A stretch of DNA of 64,000 bases from Dyadobacter sp. 50-39 (GTDB taxonomy: Bacteria; Bacteroidota; Bacteroidia; Cytophagales; Spirosomataceae): assembly GCA_001898145.1 (NCBI GenBank), contig MKSR01000027.1, positions 56,986 to 120,985 on the forward strand, written 5' to 3'. Within the stretch, counting starts at the first letter, position 1, and each line of letters opens with the position of its first letter. This document shows, in pieces, positions 1 through 8,956 of the stretch. A program made the position numbers and the translations under genes. The notes under the pieces are model-generated. The model was given only the letters and a program-made list of their open reading frames with translations, was not told the DNA's origin and made no database searches.

Positions 1-2496
1 ATGGATCGCCTTGTAAGGTTCTGCGCGCCCGGCGATCAAAGCCAACGCGTCCTTTTCCGCGAGCCCCTTCACCTGGCGGAAACCAAGCCTGATAGCCCTA
101 TATTTCCCTTCTGGCTCCTCCAATGTGTTATCCCAGCTGGAAATGTTCACATCCACCGGCCGGACCTTCACCTCATGCTTTTGGGCATCGATCACAAGCT
201 GGGATGGCTGGTAAAAACCCATGGGCTGGCTATTTAATAGCGCAGTGGTGAAAACATCCGGATAGTAGCACTTCATCCAGCAGGAGACATAGACCAAGAG
301 CGCGAAGCTGGCCGCGTGGCTTTCGGGAAACCCGTAGCTACCGAACCCTTCCAGTTGCTTGAAAATCCGGCGCGCATACTCTTCCGTATAGCCGCGACCG
401 GTCATCCCGTCAATCAGCTTTTTTTCAAACTGGGTGACAAGACCGTTCAGCTTAAAGGTCGCCATGCTGCGACGGAGCTTGTCGGCTTCGGCAGGGGTGA
501 AGCCGGCCGCAACGATCGCGATCTTCATCGCCTGCTCCTGGAACAGGGGTACGCCCAGCGTACGGCCTAAAATATCTTCCAGCTCCTTGGAAGGATATTC
601 CACCGGCTCTTCGCCATTGCGGCGGCGCAAGTACGGGTGCACCATATCCCCCTGGATCGGGCCCGGCCGGACGATGGCGACCTCGATTACCAGGTCATAG
701 AAGTTTTCCGGCCTGAGCCTGGGCAGCATCGACTGCTGCGCCCGGCTTTCGATTTGGAATACCCCGATCGTATCGGCATGCGAGATCATCTCATACACTT
801 TCGGATCATCCTGCGGCACAGTGGCCAGCGTGTAGGTCTTACCATAATGGTTTTTTAAAAGGTCAAAGCCTTTCCGGATACAGGTAAGCATACCCAGGGC
901 GAGTACATCGATTTTCAGAAAGCCCAGCGTATCGATATCGTCTTTGTTCCATTCGATATTGGTGCGGTCTTCCATCCTGGCGTTAATGATCGGGCATAGG
1001 TCAGTGATCTTGCCTTGGGTGATCACAAACCCGCCCGTATGCTGGCCGAGCTGGCGCGGAAAGCCCATAAACTGCTTGGTCAGATCGAGCACTTTCAACA
1101 GGTGCGGGTCACTAGCGTTAAATCCTTCGGCCGAAATTCGTTTTCCTTCAAACCACTCATCGGTAAACTCCCAGATCGAGCTGGATAGTTTGCCTATCGC
1201 ATCGACTGACATTCCCATCGCTTTGGCCACATCCCGCACCGCGCCTTTCTGGTGCAGCTGGGTGACGGTGGCCACGATCGCTGACCGGTCACGGCCGTAC
1301 TTCTGGTAGATGTACTGGATCACTTCTTCCCGGCGCTCATGTTCAAAGTCCACGTCGATATCCGGCGGCTCGTTACGCGCTGATGAGATAAACCGTTCAA
1401 ATAGCAAGTCAAACTTGGTCGGATCAACGCTGGTGATCCCAAGGCAGAAGCAGACGGTCGAGTTCGCCGCTGAGCCGCGCCCCTGGCACAAGATGCCGCG
1501 CTCACGGGCGAACTTAACGATGTCATAAACCGTCAGAAAGTACGCGGCATAGTCCATTTCAGCCACGAATTTAAGCTCGTGCTCGATGGCGCTTGCTACT
1601 TTCTCAGGCACCGGCTCCCCGTAAAAATCCCTGGCACCCTTCCAGGCCAGGTAAGTCAGCTCTTCTTGCGGGCTGCGGTCTCCACCGGTGATCTCTTCGG
1701 GGTACACGTATTGCAAGGTGTCAAGCGAGAAGGTGCAGGCATCGGCAATCTCTTGCGTACGCCTGATCGCGTCCGGATAACCGCGAAAGATCCGAAGCAT
1801 TTCTGCCTGGTCTTTCAGGTAGCGCTCCGCATTCTGGTGAAGCCGGAAGCCGGCATTGTAGATCGTGCATTTCTCGCGCACGCAGGTGACGATGTCTTGT
1901 AGCTGACGCCTGTCTGGGTGATGGTAATGCACATCATTGGTGGCCACCAGCGGCACTTCCAGGCGTTTGGAGATTTCAGAGAGCCGGAAGAACTTTTTGA
2001 CATCGCTTTCCACGTAGGAGCGGGTAGCAGCAAGGTAAAGCTCACTGCCCAGCTCGCTTCTGTATTCACGCAGCGCCCTTTCAAAGCCCGGCTCAAATTC
2101 AAAGGATGCATTCAGCGTCATGGGCGCTACGGCAATGAACTTCATTCCTTCGGCATGCTCATACACGTCCCTTCGGTACAGGTCGCATTTCCCTTTCTCA
2201 GTCCTTCGGTTGCCCAGGGAGAGCAGCGCCGACAGCCGCGCGTAAGCGGGCTTATCAGTAGGGTAGGCCAGAATGCTTGGCCCATCGATCAGATCCAGCC
2301 GCGCGGCTGGGATAATCTCAAAGCCTTTGCCACGTGCGGCCGAATGCGCGCGCACGATCCCTGCCAGCGTGTTACGATCGGTGATGGCTATTTTCTTGTA
2401 ACCGTAGTGGATCGCCTGGTCAACAAGCTCTTCGGGGTGCGAAGCGCCTCGAAGAAAGCTAAAATTGCTGGTTACCTGTAATTCGGTGTATTGCAT
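1..2496 (-). CDS. dnaE2: Error-prone DNA polymerase III alpha subunit DnaE2 (partial)
   Basis: Translesion replicative-type polymerase of the ImuA-ImuB-DnaE2 mutasome, which copies damaged DNA during the SOS response. The reverse-strand frame is open from the ATG at 2496 to the window edge (832 codons), so the C-terminal part (about a fifth, judged from the family's usual length of just over 1000 residues) lies outside. The N-terminus (SFLRGASHPEELV) is typical of the DnaE2 PHP domain; PDIDVDFEHERR near residue 380 carries the palm-domain catalytic aspartates; QLGQHTGGFVI and the later fingers-region blocks are intact. It starts 15 bp after imuB, so it is the third gene of an imuA-imuB-dnaE2 operon. 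GC is high compared with the island at 5.7-9 kb. Identification is firm; only completeness is unknown. Confidence 0.95.
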   Translation of the reverse strand, partial: MQYTELQVTSNFSFLRGASHPEELVDQAIHYGYKKIAITDRNTLAGIVRAHSAARGKGFEIIPAARLDLIDGPSILAYPTDKPAYARLSALLSLGNRRTEKGKCDLYRRDVYEHAEGMKFIAVAPMTLNASFEFEPGFERALREYRSELGSELYLAATRSYVESDVKKFFRLSEISKRLEVPLVATNDVHYHHPDRRQLQDIVTCVREKCTIYNAGFRLHQNAERYLKDQAEMLRIFRGYPDAIRRTQEIADACTFSLDTLQYVYPEEITGGDRSPQEELTYLAWKGARDFYGEPVPEKVASAIEHELKFVAEMDYAAYFLTVYDIVKFARERGILCQGRGSAANSTVCFCLGITSVDPTKFDLLFERFISSARNEPPDIDVDFEHERREEVIQYIYQKYGRDRSAIVATVTQLHQKGAVRDVAKAMGMSVDAIGKLSSSIWEFTDEWFEGKRISAEGFNASDPHLLKVLDLTKQFMGFPRQLGQHTGGFVITQGKITDLCPIINARMEDRTNIEWNKDDIDTLGFLKIDVLALGMLTCIRKGFDLLKNHYGKTYTLATVPQDDPKVYEMISHADTIGVFQIESRAQQSMLPRLRPENFYDLVIEVAIVRPGPIQGDMVHPYLRRRNGEEPVEYPSKELEDILGRTLGVPLFQEQAMKIAIVAAGFTPAEADKLRRSMATFKLNGLVTQFEKKLIDGMTGRGYTEEYARRIFKQLEGFGSYGFPESHAASFALLVYVSCWMKCYYPDVFTTALLNSQPMGFYQPSQLVIDAQKHEVKVRPVDVNISSWDNTLEEPEGKYRAIRLGFRQVKGLAEKDALALIAGRAEPYKAIH

Positions 2497-2511
2497 GGCG
2501 ATAGGGAGGTT

Positions 2512-4011
2512 TTATGCGAAGAAGCCGTGGATGAACCACTCGGCGGTTAGCTCTTCATTGTAGTGCCCAAGCCGGAAGATCCAGTACCGGCCTCCCTGCT
2601 CGTCTTCGACAGCGTAATAGTCGCGGTGCATGCCATCTGATATCCACCATTCCTGCTCGATCCGGTTAGGCCCATCTGCTTTCTTGACGCGGTGGATATC
2701 CCCTTTATAGCGGAAGAGCATAGGTGGGTAATCCGGTACCGGGGCAGAGACGATGATGCGCTCCGGCTCTGCCAGCAGCTGCACCGGCCGGTGCTGGTCG
2801 GTCCGCCATTCTATTTCCGGCTGATCGGTCAGGGTGACCGCCTCAGTAATTGCCCGCTCTGGCCAGTGGTGCTGGGCAGGAAGATAGCGGTGGATGACAC
2901 CCGTGCCCGCGCGGGCGCTGAGCCGGTCGATCAGCTCTGCGATTCGCGTGATCTTATTGCCGCTGCTTAAATCCCAGAGCGCTTCCTGCGCGTTTGCCAG
3001 CGGCTCTGTGACCGGAGCTTCCATGACAAAAAGCTCAATGCCCAGGGCAGGCTCGATGCTGGATATTTTCAGCTCGAAAAGCTTAAACATATGCGAGGCG
3101 CTGCATGAGGGGCCGCTGGTGCCGATCTGGACCTGCTGGATCTCGCCGTCGATCCGGTAGCAGCGCAGCACGGCCAGCCTTGCCCCGTTGCCGTCTTTAA
3201 CTAGCCTTTCGCAGAGTTTTTCCAGTAGCTTCTGGATCGCGATCTCGATGCCGGCAGCTGTCTGGATCGGTTCCAGGCTTGAAAGCCGCTCTTGATAAGG
3301 CTCACAAGGCTGTACAGGCTCAAAGGCCTCATGGGCAGTACCGAGTGCTTTTCCGATCTGGTCGAGCGTCGCCTGACCAAACCTGCGGCGAAGCACCGAT
3401 GGCGGCATGTAGATAAAGCTTTTGATCTGGTAAAGCCCCAGCTTCTGCATTTTCTCAATAACCGCAGCTTCCAGCCGCAATGCATGTGGCGGCAGCTGCA
3501 AGAGCGCTGACAGCTGCTCTCCCGGCTGGATGATCGGGAAAGCACGCGAGTAGCGCGAAACCGCCCAGGCCGCCCCGATCGTGTCGGCCATCGCGGTCCG
3601 GACATCATAGCCTGAGGCTTTGAGCCGGGTTGCAATATCTTTCAAATATGCAGCTTCTGATCCCCAAAGGTGCGCACAGCCAGTTGCGTCCAGGATCAAT
3701 CCGTCGGGCAGGTCAATGGCTACCAGCGGTGAGTAGCGGATCGCCCATTCGGCCAGAGCGTGCAGCAGCTTTTCGGGTAAGCTAGGATCGTAATCCAGCA
3801 CTTCCAGCTCAGGCTGTACTGCGCGCGCGTCGGCGAGCACCATGCCCACTTCAATTCCCAATTTCAAAGCATTTCGGCTGGATGCTTTCACCACCATCCG
3901 GTTACGCTCTTTTGTGGCAAGCACAAAGGGGTTGCCATCCAGTTCGGGCCGGATGAGCAGCACGCGGTCAACCAGAAGGTGCCTAAGCCATATCGCCACA
4001 TATCTTTTCAT
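2512..4011 (-). CDS. imuB: ImuB, catalytically inactive Y-family polymerase homologue
   Basis: A 499-residue Y-family (DinB-like) protein. ImuB proteins lack the polymerase catalytic acidic residues and act as a hub linking the beta clamp, ImuA and DnaE2; this is family knowledge. The N-terminus (YVAIWLRHLLVDR) has no DxD-type metal site where an active Y-polymerase would have one, and the segment LDATGCAHLWGSE near residues 108-120 is characteristic of ImuB. A helix-hairpin-helix-like region (LPPHALRLEA, then LRRRFG) follows around residues 173-220. It lies 14 bp after imuA and 15 bp before dnaE2, indicating a single transcript. It is damage-inducible in other bacteria, and the operator upstream of imuA probably serves it here. 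Confidence 0.92.
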   Translation of the reverse strand: MKRYVAIWLRHLLVDRVLLIRPELDGNPFVLATKERNRMVVKASSRNALKLGIEVGMVLADARAVQPELEVLDYDPSLPEKLLHALAEWAIRYSPLVAIDLPDGLILDATGCAHLWGSEAAYLKDIATRLKASGYDVRTAMADTIGAAWAVSRYSRAFPIIQPGEQLSALLQLPPHALRLEAAVIEKMQKLGLYQIKSFIYMPPSVLRRRFGQATLDQIGKALGTAHEAFEPVQPCEPYQERLSSLEPIQTAAGIEIAIQKLLEKLCERLVKDGNGARLAVLRCYRIDGEIQQVQIGTSGPSCSASHMFKLFELKISSIEPALGIELFVMEAPVTEPLANAQEALWDLSSGNKITRIAELIDRLSARAGTGVIHRYLPAQHHWPERAITEAVTLTDQPEIEWRTDQHRPVQLLAEPERIIVSAPVPDYPPMLFRYKGDIHRVKKADGPNRIEQEWWISDGMHRDYYAVEDEQGGRYWIFRLGHYNEELTAEWFIHGFFA

Positions 4012-4025
4012 CTTCCCAAGCAGCT

Positions 4026-4763
4026 TTATCCGGCCTTTGATATGTACTGGTGAAAAGAAACAGATTCGTCTATCAGCTCAAATCTGCCATCACGGAATTC
4101 GAGCGGCCAGGTGCCTGGCTCTCCGTTACGTACTTTCTCGACCTGTACTTGCCAGCGTGGAAACCCGATGCCGGGAAGCACATCGTCGGTTACGCCTGGA
4201 AGCGGGCTGATCCGCCAGCGGCAGACCGCGGCAACCGGATTGGAAAGGCGAGGGGAGACGCGGTGTAAAAGGCCGGTCACCTTACTTTCTTCGACAGTCA
4301 GCTGTAACCTTCGCGACTCCGTCAGGTTGAGCTCTTTGATCTCGCCTACGACCGCTGATAGCGCGTCGCATTTAAGCGCTTCCTCGATCGCCCATAAGAG
4401 ATCTTTGTCTTTTTTCAGATCGACAAAGATCACCCGGTCCGGTGAGACACCGAACTGGCTCAACCCAAATGGGTAGACGGTGCGGCGCGTGCCCACCCAG
4501 ACGCAGAGCCCGTCCTGTTTCATCATCTTACCGGCCAAGGCGGCCATAAAGCCGGATGTGGCTGCGGTCTGCTCGGCGGACTGGCTTATAAACTCGTGCA
4601 TCCCCACGCGGGGGAAAACGCCCTGCGGGAAGGCTTTCATCACTGGTCCGAGGCCAAAGTCGTCGTGTTTTACGCCCAACGCTGGCGCACGGAAGCCCTG
4701 CAAAGCGGCGATATCGCTTCTGAGCCTGGCAACTAGCTCACTTTTTTTCAATGCAGTTTCCAT
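4026..4763 (-). CDS. imuA: ImuA, RecA-like mutasome accessory protein
   Basis: A 245-residue RecA/SulA-superfamily protein that with ImuB supports DnaE2-dependent mutagenesis. Recognisable blocks are the N-terminal GVFPRVGMHEFIS, a RecA-like core with CVWVGTRRTVYPFG, and DRVIFVDLKKDKDLLWAIEEAL, where the usual Walker residues are degenerate as in other Bacteroidota ImuA proteins. First gene of the imuA-imuB-dnaE2 operon, divergent from the S24 repressor gene at 4833. The 69-bp spacer contains a dyad (4787-4801) that could repress both directions. Start chosen at the ATG preceding METALKKSELVA; no better upstream start exists before the spacer. Confidence 0.9.
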   Translation of the reverse strand: METALKKSELVARLRSDIAALQGFRAPALGVKHDDFGLGPVMKAFPQGVFPRVGMHEFISQSAEQTAATSGFMAALAGKMMKQDGLCVWVGTRRTVYPFGLSQFGVSPDRVIFVDLKKDKDLLWAIEEALKCDALSAVVGEIKELNLTESRRLQLTVEESKVTGLLHRVSPRLSNPVAAVCRWRISPLPGVTDDVLPGIGFPRWQVQVEKVRNGEPGTWPLEFRDGRFELIDESVSFHQYISKAG

Positions 4764-4779
4764 AGTATGAATGTTTTAT

Positions 4780-4801
4780 TATCTTTGGTATTATTAGTAC
4801 C
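4780..4801 (+). promoter_or_regulatory. Divergent promoter with palindromic SOS-like operator
   Basis: The spacer between imuA and the S24 repressor holds GGTATTATTAGTACC (4787-4801), which fits the dyad GGTAnTAnTAnTACC with flanking T and A extending the arms to TGGTA/TACCA. Directly before it is TATCTTTG (4780-4787), a match to the Bacteroidota -7 element TAnnTTTG reading toward the repressor gene. The operator begins on the last base of this element, so a bound repressor would block its own promoter and probably imuA. That the S24 protein binds here is inferred. Confidence 0.6.
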
Positions 4802-4832
4802 ATTGATGTGATTTCAATAATAACATTATGCC

Positions 4833-5672
4833 ATGACAAGCACAAGACTTTTTTTTGGTAGCAACATCCGGTTTCTCAGAGAGCGCAGAAAGCTTACCCA
4901 GGAAGATTTCGCCGAGCAGCTGGGCGTCACTCGTGTCAAACTCGCTGCCATAGAGGCCGGAAGGACGGAAAACCCATCGGCGGTAGACCTGATCAAATTC
5001 TCGGATTTTTTCGGGCTTTCGATTGACAATCTTTTTCGAATTGATCTGCGCGGGGTAGGGGAGCTGCCACTGCGCGAGCTGGAAGCGGGGAATGAGCTCT
5101 ACATGAAAGGGACCAACCTTCGGGTGCTGGCCATCTCGACAGACAAGGCCAATAAAGAGAATGTCGAGTATGTGCCGATCAAGGCCAAGGCAGGTTACCG
5201 GAGCGGGTATGCCAACCCGGAATTCATCGCATCGCTGCCCAAGTTTTCAGTGCCGGGCCTTCCGCAGACAGGAACGTTCCGGATGTTTCCGACGACAGGC
5301 GACTCGATGCTACCGGTGCCCGAGGGCGCGGACGTGATCTGCCGGTATGTCGAGGATTGGACGGCCTTGAAGCCTGGAACGCTGTGCATCGTAATCCTGG
5401 ATGGCGAGCAGGACTTTGTCTTTAAGAAATTGACGGTTTTACCAGAAGGGAACAAGATACTGCTGGAATCGCTGAACCGGGCGTATGAGCCATATGAGAT
5501 CAGCGCAGGCGACGTGATAGAAATCTGGAAGTTTCACAGCTACTTTTCCAAGGATGTGCCGGAAAGGGTGTCGGAGGTGCAGCATATTTCGCAGACGATG
5601 GAAACGGTGTTAAAGCAATTAAAAGAGATTCAAGAGAAAATTGGTATAAGGACCGACAATGCGACTGCCTAA
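4833..5672 (+). CDS. LexA-like repressor, XRE HTH plus S24 peptidase domain
   Basis: A 279-residue transcription factor. Residues about 8-68 form an XRE-type helix-turn-helix (RKLTQEDFAEQLGVTRVKLAAIE). The C-terminal S24/LexA fold has a candidate Ala120-Gly121 self-cleavage site (IKAKAGY), the nucleophile Ser158 in TGDSM, and the general-base lysine at 198 or 199 (FVFKKL). The spacing resembles LexA (Ala-Gly to Ser about 38, Ser to Lys about 40). It probably represses the divergent imuA-imuB-dnaE2 operon and itself and is inactivated by RecA-filament-stimulated autocleavage; the role is inferred from divergent placement and the shared operator. A C-terminal helix (residues 245-270) with regular leucine/isoleucine spacing could extend dimerisation. 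Confidence 0.85.
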   Translation: MTSTRLFFGSNIRFLRERRKLTQEDFAEQLGVTRVKLAAIEAGRTENPSAVDLIKFSDFFGLSIDNLFRIDLRGVGELPLRELEAGNELYMKGTNLRVLAISTDKANKENVEYVPIKAKAGYRSGYANPEFIASLPKFSVPGLPQTGTFRMFPTTGDSMLPVPEGADVICRYVEDWTALKPGTLCIVILDGEQDFVFKKLTVLPEGNKILLESLNRAYEPYEISAGDVIEIWKFHSYFSKDVPERVSEVQHISQTMETVLKQLKEIQEKIGIRTDNATA

Positions 5673-5748
5673 GCATTTATGTGAGGATTTCAAACGGTGT
5701 GGGATTGTGGTAGATAGCTTTCCGTTTGAATTGGATTAAATATTTTTC

Positions 5749-6672
5749 TTGAAAAAGAATATTCTTAATTTGTCCAAAACCTTATCCTCAAAATTCATGA
5801 ACAACTTTGGCGGTGACTGGACCGAGTCAAAAATCGAAATACTAGTTGAGTATGCAAAGGCATATCTTACAATAATGAATATTTATGCCCACCGATATGA
5901 TTGGAAATTGCTCTATTTTGATGGGTTTGCGGGATCTGGATCGATCAAAAAGGGAAATGAGCAAGATGAGAAGATTATCATCGGAGCGGCGGCAAGAATA
6001 CTAGAAATAGACGATCCAAGGAGTTTTGATATGTATTATTTCGTTGAAAAGGAGCCTAATGCTAAAAGGCTACTTGAAACTAGTACGAAGCTGAAATTTC
6101 CTCAAAAGAACGTTTACATCGCCAATGAGGACTGTAATGACAAAATCCATGCAATGAAGGATTTTTTAATCAGCAAGAACGGAAGGAAGTACAAAGCCTT
6201 GGCATATATAGACCCATGCGGAATGCAGCTCAATTGGAGTACGCTTGTGGCTTTGCAAAAATTGTCAGTTGATGCCTGGATTCTTGTTCCTACGGGCATG
6301 GGCGTGAATAGGTTACTGAAATCTGACGGGCGGATATCAGACGCGTGGCTACAAAAGCTTGAAAACTTTCTAGGTATGGAGAAACGGGACATTCTAAGTC
6401 AATTTTACGTGGAAAAGGAAGTTTATACTTTGTTTGGAACCGAAACCGTAACTACCAAAAAGGAAAGTGCTATTGAGCAATCGGCAAACCTATATATGCA
6501 AAGGCTCGGAGAAATATTTAAATATGTATCAAAGCCTTACGTGTTAAGAAATAGAATGAATTCCACTATGTTCCACTTCTTTATGGTGTCGAACAATAGA
6601 GAAGCAGTCAAAATTGCGAACGAAATCGTCGCTAAATATAATAATCGGACAAATGGCACAGTCAAGTATTGA
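5749..6672 (+). CDS. tcmP: Three-Cys-motif partner protein TcmP
   Basis: A 307-residue member of the TcmP family, named for occurring next to a three-cysteine protein, as here. Recognisable blocks are LVEYAKAYLTIMNIYA, LLYFDGFAGSGSI near residue 60 and LAYIDPCGMQLNWSTL near 150, suggesting a methyltransferase-like Rossmann fold with a nucleotide-binding glycine loop. The start is TTG at 5749; an ATG at 5797 would begin the protein just before NNFGGDWTESK and is a plausible alternative. It overlaps the DUF5131 gene by 20 bp, so the two are translated together. Base composition is distinctly more AT-rich than the SOS cassette on the left, indicating acquired DNA. The biochemical role of the family is not established to my knowledge. 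Confidence 0.8.
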   Translation: MKKNILNLSKTLSSKFMNNFGGDWTESKIEILVEYAKAYLTIMNIYAHRYDWKLLYFDGFAGSGSIKKGNEQDEKIIIGAAARILEIDDPRSFDMYYFVEKEPNAKRLLETSTKLKFPQKNVYIANEDCNDKIHAMKDFLISKNGRKYKALAYIDPCGMQLNWSTLVALQKLSVDAWILVPTGMGVNRLLKSDGRISDAWLQKLENFLGMEKRDILSQFYVEKEVYTLFGTETVTTKKESAIEQSANLYMQRLGEIFKYVSKPYVLRNRMNSTMFHFFMVSNNREAVKIANEIVAKYNNRTNGTVKY

Positions 6673-7366
6673 ATGGACAGAAATGACCTGGAATCCCACA
6701 ACAGGATGCACCAAGGTATCGTCAGGGTGTAAGTTCTGTTACGCGGAGATTATGTCAAGAAGGCTTCATGCGATGGGGGTGGAGAAATACAGGGACAATT
6801 TCGCGCTGCGAACACATAATGATGCTCTGGAAGCCCCATATAGCTGGAAAAAGTCTAAAATCGTCTTTGTCAATTCAATGAGCGACCTTTTTCACCCAGA
6901 AGTGCCACTTGCATTCATAAAAGAAGTTTTCAGGGTTATGAATGATAATCCGCATCATATTTTTCAGGTACTTACCAAGCGCTCAGAGCGACTTTTGGAG
7001 CTTAGTTCCGAATTTCGTTGGACAGACAACATATGGATGGGTGTTTCGGTTGAAAATGAAAGAGTTGTAAACCGAATTAGTTCTTTGAGAAAAGTTGAAG
7101 CAAGGATTAAATTTCTTTCCATCGAACCATTGCTCGGTCCGCTACCACATTTAAATCTTGAAGGTATCGATTGGGTCATAGTGGGTGGTGAAAGCGGACC
7201 TCGATGTAGGCCTATTAAGCCAATTTGGGTGACAGACATCCAGCAGCAATGCATGAATCAGAATGTATCTTTCTTCTTTAAGCAATGGGGAGGGCGTGAT
7301 AAAAAGAAGTCTGGTAGAATATTAAATGGTCGGACTTATGACGAGATGCCCAGGTTAAAAATATAA
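6653..7366 (+). CDS. DUF5131 (phage Gp37/Gp68-like) three-cysteine protein
   Basis: A 237-residue protein starting at the ATG inside the end of the TcmP gene (MAQSSIEWTEMTWNP). Cys19, Cys26 and Cys29 form CX6CX2C in TGCTKVSSGCKFCYAE, a cluster reminiscent of radical-SAM iron-sulfur sites. Downstream blocks IVFVNSMSDLFHP, FQVLTKRSERL, WMGVSVEN and WVIVGGESGPRCRP are family hallmarks and resemble a TIM-barrel, consistent with a radical-SAM-like fold. A longer frame reaches up to 6614, but the ATG at 6653 gives the canonical N-terminus. It pairs with TcmP by overlap. Whether it performs radical chemistry is not shown by sequence alone. Confidence 0.82.
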   Translation: MAQSSIEWTEMTWNPTTGCTKVSSGCKFCYAEIMSRRLHAMGVEKYRDNFALRTHNDALEAPYSWKKSKIVFVNSMSDLFHPEVPLAFIKEVFRVMNDNPHHIFQVLTKRSERLLELSSEFRWTDNIWMGVSVENERVVNRISSLRKVEARIKFLSIEPLLGPLPHLNLEGIDWVIVGGESGPRCRPIKPIWVTDIQQQCMNQNVSFFFKQWGGRDKKKSGRILNGRTYDEMPRLKI

Positions 7367-7452
7367 TCAACTGAAGTTTATGTGCTCTATAATTCAAAAA
7401 TATTTTTACGGTATTTTCCGCTTTCTCTATCAGGCTTAAATTGACACTACAG

Positions 7453-8319
7453 ATGGATACCGAAAAAATTTGGCATCGGCATAACTTATTCTGGAAGTAT
7501 GTTTGGTATAGGCGTTTCATTACGCTACGACCGAATATAAAGGTCTTTTTCTTGGTAGGACTCATTCTGGTTTTGACTTATGAGTTTATGGGTGGGGTGG
7601 TCAAATCCCATTTTCCTAGCTCCGAGCCAGTTATTAATCTTATTTCGAAGTTGAGCTATTCTTTGATTGCAGCAATATTTTTATACTATTTTAACATCCA
7701 TTGGCCAAACGAAGAGAAGAAGATTAAAACTATTCTTTACGTATGGAATAGAGTCTACCAAATTCAATCAGAGGCACATAGCATGCTGCGAATGTTGAAC
7801 ATTGAAGATAGGCCGCTACAAAGGAAAACCTATGATGATCTTAAAGTAGAGATTCAGAGCGTGTGTGATCATTTACAAGACAATACTGAGATTCAGGATT
7901 CGGATTTTGTTAGGTATCCGAATTGGAATGTTTTCTTCAAAAAGAAGGGACAATATATTAGTCAGCTAGTAAATGAACTCCTAGTGTTTGAAAGTCTCAT
8001 AAACTCCTCTGTACTGGAGTCTATTGTATACATAGAGAATGATATTAATACCTATAAATTGGGGTTAAGGGATGAAATTATACCACGCGGAGAAATTAAA
8101 CAGTATGCACGATTTATTGCGGATTTATACAGGAATGCGGAACACGCTGCAACTATCACACGTCAAAAACTCAAGTTGTATGAGTTGGAGCATCATGAGA
8201 TCTACAGAAAGAGAAATGAACGACTAGAAAAAGAGCGAGAAAATTTTAGAGCATCGATAAGGATTGAGCACCAAAAACGTATCGATAATGGTACGATTGA
8301 TGCCGCAAGCGTAACCTGA
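7453..8319 (+). CDS. Two-TM membrane protein with long cytoplasmic helical domain, unknown function
   Basis: About 288 residues from the ATG at 7453 (MDTEKIWHRHNLFW); a TTG at 7441 would add four residues. Two hydrophobic segments lie near the N-terminus (FFLVGLILVLTYEFMGGVV and LSYSLIAAIFLYYF), followed by about 210 residues that are mainly charged helix, ending in an arginine/glutamate-rich coiled-coil stretch (YRKRNERLEKERENFRAS). I do not recognise a family. It shares strand and AT-rich composition with the TcmP/DUF5131 pair 87 bp upstream and could be part of the same acquired unit. A membrane effector or anchor would fit, but this is speculation. Confidence 0.6.
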   Translation: MDTEKIWHRHNLFWKYVWYRRFITLRPNIKVFFLVGLILVLTYEFMGGVVKSHFPSSEPVINLISKLSYSLIAAIFLYYFNIHWPNEEKKIKTILYVWNRVYQIQSEAHSMLRMLNIEDRPLQRKTYDDLKVEIQSVCDHLQDNTEIQDSDFVRYPNWNVFFKKKGQYISQLVNELLVFESLINSSVLESIVYIENDINTYKLGLRDEIIPRGEIKQYARFIADLYRNAEHAATITRQKLKLYELEHHEIYRKRNERLEKERENFRASIRIEHQKRIDNGTIDAASVT

Positions 8320-8431
8320 CTTTGTGTCACTACGTTGCTGTGAAGCAGGTATGCCGGCGTCTACATCTTGAAATAGTCGGGCAATAGTAATGGTTTTTAC
8401 GCGCCTTTGTACAATTTATCTTGAGGCAAAC

Positions 8432-8956
8432 TTAATTCGAAATTTTCTGTGTTTTGTTGATACTTAGAGAGTATGATATAATATTTTTTTCCCTGTCGCG
8501 TGACTGCACGGTACTTACCGTCCACCCCCAAAAAGTATCGCTACGGTAGTTGTTGATAATCATATAGCCGTCCGCAAGCTTATCTGTACTTGATATTTTG
8601 AAGCTGTTTTTGGTTAGCTGTGATTTTAGGGCAATGAAATAGTTAAGATCGTAGGTTGAATAGGTCACTTCAATTTTTTGTTGGTCAGCTCGCCAATTTT
8701 CTATTCTTTGTATATAATCTATTGATTCTATTTTCCCGTTTGCAAGTTTTTGAAAGTGAAACCATGATGTCTTCGTCCTGGGTTCAAGGGTGGGCGTTTC
8801 CATTTTATAAAATTCAAACCCCTTGCGCGATACAATGGCTTCAAAATTTTCGTAATTTCCTTCGCTTAGTTCGGCTAGTTCTTTGAATGTGAACTCCTGT
8901 GCAATTGCAGTGTGGCAAAGGAAGATCAATGACACTATTCCTATTTGTCGCAACAT
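8432..8956 (-). CDS. Secreted hypothetical protein
   Basis: A 174-residue protein with a clear signal peptide (MLRQIGIVSLIFLCHTAIAQ, cleavage likely after the AIA or AIAQ). The mature part is a mix of polar and aromatic residues (TSWFHFQKLANGK, SDTFWGWTVSTVQ) without a motif I recognise. It sits alone on the reverse strand, convergent with the membrane protein to its left. Probably exported to the periplasm; no function can be assigned. Confidence 0.6.
   Translation of the reverse strand: MLRQIGIVSLIFLCHTAIAQEFTFKELAELSEGNYENFEAIVSRKGFEFYKMETPTLEPRTKTSWFHFQKLANGKIESIDYIQRIENWRADQQKIEVTYSTYDLNYFIALKSQLTKNSFKISSTDKLADGYMIINNYRSDTFWGWTVSTVQSRDREKNIISYSLSINKTQKISN

Noticed and set aside
1-858. 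Forward frames opposite dnaE2
   Set aside because: They are shadows of the long reverse dnaE2 frame.
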